Assembly: GCA_025464645.1 (NCBI GenBank)
Contig: JAODGF010000043.1
Location: 1-14,977, forward strand
Origin: Methanosarcinales archaeon
GTDB lineage: Archaea > Halobacteriota > Syntropharchaeia > Alkanophagales > Methanospirareceae
Reading direction: 5' to 3'
DNA length: 14,977 nucleotides
Shown here: piece by piece, positions 6,106-11,433 of the stretch
Position numbering within the stretch: the first letter of the stretch is position 1
Layout: each line of letters starts with the position of its first letter
Translations under genes and position numbers: made by a program
The notes under the pieces: model-generated
Databases searched by the model: none
What the model was told of the DNA's origin: nothing
What the model saw: the letters and a program-made list of their open reading frames with translations, nothing else

Positions 6106-8493
6106 ATGTCAGATACATCGAAATTCATATCGCATCCACTCCTGAAAGAAGGATTGGTAGAGAGAAGAAAATATCAAATATCCATAGCCGAAGAGGCGAA
6201 GCGGGAATCTTTGATGGTTGTATTACCTACTGGCTTGGGTAAGACAACCGTAGCTCTTTTGGTTATACTTGAGCGGCTGTCGAAGGGAAAGATTCTTTTT
6301 TTGGCTCCTACCAGACCCCTGGTCGAGCAGCATTCGGCGTTTTTAAAAGAAGTGCTGACACTCGATACTTCTCTTATACAAACTTTCACAGGCACGGTAT
6401 TGGCAGATAGGCGTGAGAAGCTATGGAATGCAGCAAGGATAGTCGTGTCCACGCCTCAAATAATCGAGAATGATTTGCTGAGCAACAGAATTGACCTCAC
6501 CAATGTTGCTCTGCTGATATTCGATGAATGCCACCGTGCAGTGGGGAACTACTCGTATGTTTACATTGCGGAGAAGTATGCGGAGCAGGCGAAAGAGCCG
6601 CGGGTATTGGGTATGACCGCTTCTCCAGGCAGTGATAAGGAGAAGATAAAGGAGATATGCGCTTCTTTGGACGTAAAAAGGGTTGAAAGCAGGACTGAAT
6701 ATGACCACGATGTAGCACCCTATGTATTCAAAAAGGGCTTTGAATGGCGTGGCATAGACGTTCCCGTGGAGATAAAGAAGCAGAAGCGAGTATTAGACGA
6801 GGTATTAGAAGAAAGAATAAACGAATTGCAGAAGCTGGGATTTATAAGAAATAAAAGAGGCAGGGAGATATCAAAAACGGAACTTTTGAAGTTAAGAATG
6901 CTAATAGAAGCGCAACTGGCGAAACAGAAGCATGCGGACTACTACAAGGCGTTATCTTTGCAAGCAGAGGTAATGAAGATAAAGCATGCGATTGAGTTGA
7001 TAGAGACACAGGGCATTTTCGCATTGCGACGATATTTTGACAGGCTGAGGACGGAAGCACAATCAAAAGGAGGAAGCAAAGCGGCAAAGAGGCTGTTGAA
7101 GGATAATAAATTTGTGGAAGCGATGTTCGCGGTTGCATCATACGAAGGAGAGCATCCAAAGCTGAACGCACTGATAGAGATACTGCGAGAGGAGATCCGA
7201 GTTAATCCGGACACGAGAATAATTGTGTTCACCAACTATCGAGATACTGCGGAGATGATAATCTCGGCTTTGCATGACTTGAATTCAGAAAAAGAGGGGA
7301 TAAAGGCTGTTAAGTTCATCGGGCAAGCGTCAAAGGCGGAAGATAAGGGCTTGAAGCAGAAAGAGCAGGTAGAGATAATAAATAAGTTTAAAGAAGGTGT
7401 TTTTAACGTTCTTATCGCTACTTCGGTGGCTGAAGAAGGGCTTGATATTCCTGCAACGGACCTTGTGCTCTTCTATGAACCCATTCCTTCCGCAATAAGA
7501 AGCATACAAAGGAAAGGAAGGACTGCGAGGAAAAAAGTAGGAAAAGTAATCGTGCTTATTGCAAAGGGAACGAGAGATGAAGCCTATTACTGGCTCAGCA
7601 GGAGCAAGGAGCGAGAGATGCGGCGGAGGATAAGCGAGATGCGAACGATGGAGATGAACGAAGAAGGAGGAGGAGAAGAGCCAAAGCAAGGGTTGGCGGT
7701 GGCTGCAACAGAACGAAAGGAAAAAGAGGAGCAAAGGAGGATAACCGACTTTGAGTTAAGCCCTTACAGGGCTTGCGGGAAAGCCCCTCCTGGGCTTGCG
7801 GGGGCACGGGCGGAGCCCGTGTTGGGGCAGAGCCCCTCAGAATTAAAATTAACCATCTTTGTGGATCCAAGAGAGACGAGGTCAGGAGTGGCAAGATTTC
7901 TGCAGAAAGCTGGTGTGAACCTGAAATTGCGTAATTTGGGGATTGGCGACTACATAGTCTCAGATAGAGTTTGCATAGAGCGGAAAAGTGCAGTAGATTT
8001 TTTGGATTCGCTGGTAAACAAACGCAGGAATTTGCTCGAGCAGATTCATCGAATGAAGAACGAGTATGAGAAGCCTTTGCTCGTCCTCGAGGGTGATTCG
8101 ATTTATGGGCAGAGGAATGTGCATCCAAACGTGGTAAGGGCAGTAATGGCTACCATAGCCGTGGATCTCTCTGTTCCTATCATACAAACGCGAGACGTAG
8201 CAGATACGGCATCGCTGATCTACGTGATTGCAAAGCGGGAGCAACTGCCGAACCCCACTGAGGTGAATCCACATGGTAAGAAGCCTTCGGCTTCGCTGAC
8301 GGAGCAGCAAGAATATCTCATCTCTGCATTGTCTAATATCGGTATCGTGACGGCAAGGAATCTGTTAAGGCGATTTAAGACGATAGAACGTATTTTAACA
8401 GCCTCAAAAGAGGAGCTGATGGAGGTTGAACATGTGGGTGAGAAAACAGCAGAGCATATAAAGGAGGTGTTGAGTAAGGAATACGAGGGGTGA
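6106..8493 (+). CDS. hef: Hef helicase/nuclease (FANCM/XPF-like fork repair enzyme)
   Basis: Hef unwinds and cuts stalled replication forks and other branched DNA in euryarchaea. The 795-residue protein has an SF2 helicase core: Walker A PTGLGKT (41-47), DECH box (140-143), GMTASPG motif III (169-175) and the motif VI region QRKGRTARK (468-476). The XPF-type nuclease domain follows (about 580-720), with GDY (614-616) and ERKSAVD (625-631) as the metal-binding active site, then a tandem HhH domain (about 740-790). Between helicase and nuclease lies a charged linker (about 500-580). It contains a PIP-box-like QRRITDFE (543-550) and then an in-frame insert, rich in Ala, Gly and Pro, encoded by GC-rich hairpins (552-577). 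Both enzymatic halves look intact, so the insert is tolerated. The gene follows dacZ closely. Confidence 0.95.
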   Translation: MSDTSKFISHPLLKEGLVERRKYQISIAEEAKRESLMVVLPTGLGKTTVALLVILERLSKGKILFLAPTRPLVEQHSAFLKEVLTLDTSLIQTFTGTVLADRREKLWNAARIVVSTPQIIENDLLSNRIDLTNVALLIFDECHRAVGNYSYVYIAEKYAEQAKEPRVLGMTASPGSDKEKIKEICASLDVKRVESRTEYDHDVAPYVFKKGFEWRGIDVPVEIKKQKRVLDEVLEERINELQKLGFIRNKRGREISKTELLKLRMLIEAQLAKQKHADYYKALSLQAEVMKIKHAIELIETQGIFALRRYFDRLRTEAQSKGGSKAAKRLLKDNKFVEAMFAVASYEGEHPKLNALIEILREEIRVNPDTRIIVFTNYRDTAEMIISALHDLNSEKEGIKAVKFIGQASKAEDKGLKQKEQVEIINKFKEGVFNVLIATSVAEEGLDIPATDLVLFYEPIPSAIRSIQRKGRTARKKVGKVIVLIAKGTRDEAYYWLSRSKEREMRRRISEMRTMEMNEEGGGEEPKQGLAVAATERKEKEEQRRITDFELSPYRACGKAPPGLAGARAEPVLGQSPSELKLTIFVDPRETRSGVARFLQKAGVNLKLRNLGIGDYIVSDRVCIERKSAVDFLDSLVNKRRNLLEQIHRMKNEYEKPLLVLEGDSIYGQRNVHPNVVRAVMATIAVDLSVPIIQTRDVADTASLIYVIAKREQLPNPTEVNPHGKKPSASLTEQQEYLISALSNIGIVTARNLLRRFKTIERILTASKEELMEVEHVGEKTAEHIKEVLSKEYEG
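7758..7836 (+). repeat. GC-rich palindromic insert inside hef
   Basis: Four small hairpins stand side by side in 79 bases: AAGCCCT/AGGGCTT around TAC (7758-7774), AAGCCC/GGGCTT around CTCCT (7781-7797), CACGGGC/GCCCGTG around GGA (7805-7821) and GGGGC/GCCCC around AGA (7824-7836). The 11-mer GGGCTTGCGGG occurs twice, 23 bases apart (7769 and 7792). The stretch is far richer in G+C than the flanking coding sequence and reads through without a stop, adding about 26 residues to the Hef linker. It looks like a palindromic mobile repeat that landed in frame. Confidence 0.75.
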
Positions 8494-8517
8494 AAGTTTT
8501 GACTTGCACCAAATCAC

Positions 8518-8589
8518 GTCGAATACGAATCCCGCTTTCTTTAGCTTCTTAATAACGTCTCTCGCAGTGAGAGATGGTAATCTCGTCAT
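8518..8589 (-). pseudogene. hicA: truncated hicA toxin fragment
   Basis: From the ATG at 8589 the minus strand encodes 24 residues (MTRLPSLTARDVIKKLKKAG then FVFD) that match the start of HicA mRNA-interferase toxins almost ideally. After Asp24 the similarity stops. The frame then runs on antisense into the hef 3' end. The catalytic Gly-Ser-His strand of HicA is missing, so this toxin must be dead. The ATG overlaps the TGA of the hicB fragment (ATGA), the normal coupling in hicBA operons. The break lies 24 bases from the hef stop codon. Confidence 0.75.
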
Positions 8590-8696
8590 GCAGTCACATT
8601 TATCGGTATCTTAACCTCCTGAATAAGCTTTTTTGATGGTCTCTCGATCTCAAATGGCAAGGGGTCGCCATGCTCGATATAAGAGTCAATAAGTCG
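8586..8696 (-). pseudogene. hicB: truncated hicB antitoxin fragment (C-terminus only)
   Basis: The last 36 codons read RLIDSYIEHGDPLPFEIERP and on to PINVTA, which resembles the C-terminus of HicB antitoxins (a helix with ELYIE, then GEPIP and a short acidic tail). The N-terminal RNase H-like fold is absent: the frame runs back into the tRNA-Met 3' end with no similarity. Together with the neighbouring hicA fragment it forms a remnant of a hicBA toxin-antitoxin operon that has lost both outer ends. HicB identity is less sure than HicA and rests partly on the ATGA overlap and order. Confidence 0.6.
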
Positions 8697-8725
8697 ATTT
8701 ATATGCCGATTTTTGAGCAAACACA

Positions 8726-8848
8726 TGGGCCCGAAGGGATTCGAACCCTTGACCGCCCGGTATCTCACAAAGAAATTCTTTAGGAGGTGATACCCATCGG
8801 ATTCTCTGTTATGAGCCGGGCGCTCTAACCATGCTAAGCTACGGGCCC
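8726..8848 (-). tRNA. elongator tRNA-Met (CAT) with an intron
   Basis: The gene folds fully on the minus strand. It has a 7-bp acceptor stem (GGGCCCG at 8848-8842 with CGGGCCC at 8733-8727), a GCTT/GAGC D stem, a CCCGG/CCGGG anticodon stem with loop CTCATAA after splicing (anticodon CAT at 8813-8811), a five-base variable loop, and an AAGGG-TTCGAAT-CCCTT T arm. The discriminator is A (8726), and CCA is not encoded. The spliced length is 75 nt. The acceptor GGGCCCG with this D arm fits the elongator of methanosarcina-like archaea rather than the initiator or Ile2, though CAT alone does not decide. A TATA-like box at 8879-8888 lies about 35 bases upstream. Confidence 0.95.
8762..8809 (-). other. 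48-nt tRNA-Met intron at position 37/38
   Basis: The intron is framed by a textbook bulge-helix-bulge motif. The exon helix CCCGG/CCGGG is followed by a 3-nt bulge ATA, a 4-bp central helix CTCA/TGAG, a 3-nt bulge TAA, and an intron helix CAGAGAA/TTTCTTTG with one G-U pair. Cutting after the second base of each bulge restores a seven-base anticodon loop. The terminal loop (about 8776-8801) contains ATCACCTCCT (minus strand of 8782-8791), identical to the conserved anti-Shine-Dalgarno 3' end of 16S rRNA. Confidence 0.9.
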
Positions 8849-8878
8849 CTTCCTTCTTTATATTACCATTAACCTTTT

Positions 8879-8888
8879 CATATATAAA
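8879..8888 (-). promoter_or_regulatory. TATA box, most likely for tRNA-Met
   Basis: On the minus strand this reads TTTATATATG, about 35 bases before the tRNA 5' end. The core is palindromic, but it lies only 7-15 bases before the ATPase ATG, too near to start that gene's transcript at or before its ATG. I therefore assign it to the tRNA. Confidence 0.5.
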
Positions 8889-8894
8889 CTTTTC

Positions 8895-11339
8895 ATGATG
8901 CAACAAAAAGAAGCTTTTGACGATATAAAAGAACTTTCCGTTTCTGATACCTTCGACAAATTATCAACGAGTGCTGGAGGTCTGACCGGGGAAGAAGCAG
9001 AAAAGAGGCTTGAGAAGTATGGATACAACGAAATCACAGAAAAGAAGGTAAATCCCTTTCTAAAATTGTTCAGCTACTTCTGGGGTCCCATACCGTGGAT
9101 GATAGAAATCGCCGCTGCGCTCTCAGTCGTGATTCAGCACTGGGCAGATTTCTGGATTATTACGGCTCTTCTGCTGGTAAATGCCGTTGTCGGTTTCTGG
9201 CAGGAACATAAGGCAGAGAATGCCATTGAACTTCTCAAGAAGAGACTGTCGTTGAATGCTAAAGTGCTCAGGGACGGAAAGTGGCAGGTTGTTCCCTCGA
9301 GGGAGCTTGTTCCCGGGGACATCGTCCGGGTGCGTCTGGGAGATATTGTGCCTGCGGATATAAAACTGGTAGAAGGAGACTATGTGCAGGTGGACGAGTC
9401 CGCGCTGACCGGGGAGTCGCTGCCCGTGGAGAAGCACGCTGTGGATGTGGCTTATGCGAGTTCGATTATCAAACAGGGTGAGATAACCGCGGTGGTGTAT
9501 GCTACGGCGATGAACACGTACTTTGGCAAAACCGCGGAATTGGTGGAGGTGGCGAAGACCGAGAGCCATTTCCAGAAAGCAGTAATCAAGATAGGGGACT
9601 ATCTGATTGTTTTAGCTGCCTTCCTTGTTATTCTCATCTTCATGGTCGCCATGTTCCGACACGAGCGTCTGCTTGAGACGCTGCAATTTGCGTTGGTTTT
9701 GATAGTCGCATCCATTCCGGTTGCGCTGCCTGCGGTTCTGTCGGTCACGATGGCAGTTGGCGCCGCGGCACTGGCGAGAAAAAAGGCGATAGTGAGCAAA
9801 CTGGCTGCTATTGAGGAGATGGCTGGTATGGATGTCCTGTGCTCGGATAAAACAGGGACAATGACCCAGAACAGGCTGACACTTGCCGAGCCTGCTCCCT
9901 TCTCAGGCTACAGCAAAGAGGCGGTCATCCTTTTAGGTGCACTCGCATCCCGTGAGGAGGACCAGGACCCGATTGACATCGCGATTCTGAACAGTGCGAA
10001 AACTCTACCGATAAAAATCAATAAATACCGTGTAACCGCATTTACACCTTTTGACCCGGTGCACAAACGCACAGAAGCAAGCATTTGTGATACCGAAGGG
10101 AATACCTTTAAAGTGTCGAAAGGGGCGCCGCAGGTAATTCTGTCGCTTGCCGCGAATGCCGCACAGATCGCAGATGCGGTCAATCAGAAAGTTCTTGAAG
10201 TTGCAGAAAAGGGCTACCGAGCATTGGGTGTGGCAAGAACGAACAAAAAAAAAGAGGAAGAGTGGGAGTTTGTGGGAATAATCCCCCTGTACGACCCGCC
10301 CCGAGAGGACTCCGCAGAGACTCTTAGAATCGCTCAGGTCATGGGCGTTCAGGTGAAGATGGTTACGGGAGACCATGCTGCGATTGCCAAAGAGACTGCC
10401 AAGCTGATTAATCTCGGTACCAATATCCTGCCCGCCACGAGTCTTGTCGATAAGAAGGACTCGGAAACGCAGCGACTCGTTGAGGAGGCGGATGGTTTTG
10501 CTGAGGTTTACCCGGAGCACAAGTATTGCATCGTGGAATGCCTTCAAGCAAAGAACCATATCGTCGGTATGACCGGTGATGGAGTGAATGATGCACCGGC
10601 ATTGAAGAAGGCGGATGTAGGCATTGCAGTGGAAAGTGCCACTGACGCTGCACGTTCAGCGGCAGACATCGTGCTGACACTGCCCGGATTATCCGTGATT
10701 ATTGATGCCATCAGGGAAAGTCGTAAAATCTTTCAGCGGATGAACAGTTATGCCATCTACCGTATAACCGAAACGATCCGGGTATTACTCTTCATGACGC
10801 TTGCCATCCTAATATTTAATTTCTACCCGGTCACAGCACTCATGATTGTCCTTCTGGCTCTGCTGAACGACCTGCCGATTATGACTATTGCATTCGACAA
10901 CGTTAAATATTCGGCTAAGCCGGAGAAGTGGAATATGTGGGTAGTGCTTGGGATAGCAACCGTTCTGGGCATTGCCGGTGTCATATCTACATTTGGTATC
11001 TTCTACATAGGAGAAGAGATTTTACACCTGACGCGTGAGTGCATTCAGCCGTTCATTTACCTGAAACTCTCCGTGGCGGGTCACTTGACTTTGTTTGTAA
11101 CACGAACGAGGGGACCTTTCTGGTCTATCAGACCCGCTAAGATTCTACTATCGGCTGTTATCTTGACCCAGATGGTTGCCACATTGATTGTAGTTTACGG
11201 GATTCTTCTGCCACCAATTGGCTGGACATTGGCGTTGTTTGTCTGGGCTTACGCGCTGGCATGGTTCATTGTAAACGATTATGTGAAGCGTGCTGCGTAT
11301 GATATCTTTGAGCACCGTGAAATTATCTTTCATAAATGA
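8895..11339 (+). CDS. P-type (P3A) cation ATPase, probable plasma-membrane proton pump
   Basis: The 814-residue protein uses ATP hydrolysis to move a cation, most likely H+, across the cell membrane. Landmarks are the N-terminal cation-ATPase domain (GGLTGEEAEKRLEKYGYNEI), the TGES loop of the actuator domain (172-175), PVALP in transmembrane helix 4 (275-279), the phosphorylation site DKTGT starting at Asp318, the P-domain TGDGVNDAP (560-568) and a C-terminal set of membrane helices (about 640-800). The short N-terminus, lack of heavy-metal-binding domains, and PVALP put it with the archaeal/plant/fungal H+-ATPase type. Start is ATG 8895 or the adjacent ATG 8898; no ribosome binding site is visible. 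Its G+C-rich codon choice differs from the neighbours, hinting at transfer. Confidence 0.93.
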   Translation: MMQQKEAFDDIKELSVSDTFDKLSTSAGGLTGEEAEKRLEKYGYNEITEKKVNPFLKLFSYFWGPIPWMIEIAAALSVVIQHWADFWIITALLLVNAVVGFWQEHKAENAIELLKKRLSLNAKVLRDGKWQVVPSRELVPGDIVRVRLGDIVPADIKLVEGDYVQVDESALTGESLPVEKHAVDVAYASSIIKQGEITAVVYATAMNTYFGKTAELVEVAKTESHFQKAVIKIGDYLIVLAAFLVILIFMVAMFRHERLLETLQFALVLIVASIPVALPAVLSVTMAVGAAALARKKAIVSKLAAIEEMAGMDVLCSDKTGTMTQNRLTLAEPAPFSGYSKEAVILLGALASREEDQDPIDIAILNSAKTLPIKINKYRVTAFTPFDPVHKRTEASICDTEGNTFKVSKGAPQVILSLAANAAQIADAVNQKVLEVAEKGYRALGVARTNKKKEEEWEFVGIIPLYDPPREDSAETLRIAQVMGVQVKMVTGDHAAIAKETAKLINLGTNILPATSLVDKKDSETQRLVEEADGFAEVYPEHKYCIVECLQAKNHIVGMTGDGVNDAPALKKADVGIAVESATDAARSAADIVLTLPGLSVIIDAIRESRKIFQRMNSYAIYRITETIRVLLFMTLAILIFNFYPVTALMIVLLALLNDLPIMTIAFDNVKYSAKPEKWNMWVVLGIATVLGIAGVISTFGIFYIGEEILHLTRECIQPFIYLKLSVAGHLTLFVTRTRGPFWSIRPAKILLSAVILTQMVATLIVVYGILLPPIGWTLALFVWAYALAWFIVNDYVKRAAYDIFEHREIIFHK

Positions 11340-11359
11340 GAATATAGAGTAGTAGGAAG

Positions 11360-11380
11360 CTCTTTAAAAGAGATGTTTTT
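11360..11380 (+). terminator. weak candidate terminator after the ATPase
   Basis: A 5-bp hairpin CTCTT/AAGAG with loop TAA (11360-11372) is followed shortly by a run of five T (11376-11380). Archaeal termination depends mostly on T-rich tracts, so the T run may matter more than the small hairpin. Confidence 0.35.
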
Positions 11381-11394
11381 CCCTATTCCTTAGA

Positions 11395-11403
11395 CTTATA
11401 AAT
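11395..11403 (+). promoter_or_regulatory. TATA box before the acyl-CoA synthetase/GNAT gene
   Basis: CTTATAAAT is centred 35 bases before the ATG at 11434, so transcription should start near 11425 with a short leader. A GGGCTG at 11425-11430 is at most a weak ribosome binding site. Confidence 0.55.
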
Positions 11404-11433
11404 TTGTATTCATAATTAATAACAGGGCTGAAA

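Noticed and set aside
7595..8128. Long minus-strand frame antisense to hef
   Set aside because: It lies opposite a well-supported Hef domain and shows no family similarity. It is kept open by the codon bias of hef and the GC-rich insert.
8782..8791. Perfect plus-strand Shine-Dalgarno sequence AGGAGGTGAT as the start of a hidden gene
   Set aside because: The next plus-strand ATG (8811) opens only five codons before a stop. The sequence is better seen as part of the tRNA intron on the other strand.
8586..8906. 106-residue minus-strand frame running through tRNA-Met
   Set aside because: It crosses the whole tRNA gene. Only its last 36 codons (the hicB remnant) look protein-like.
10005..10559. 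184-residue minus-strand frame antisense to the P-type ATPase
   Set aside because: It is a shadow of a clearly coding region, with no recognisable motif and no promoter or ribosome binding site.
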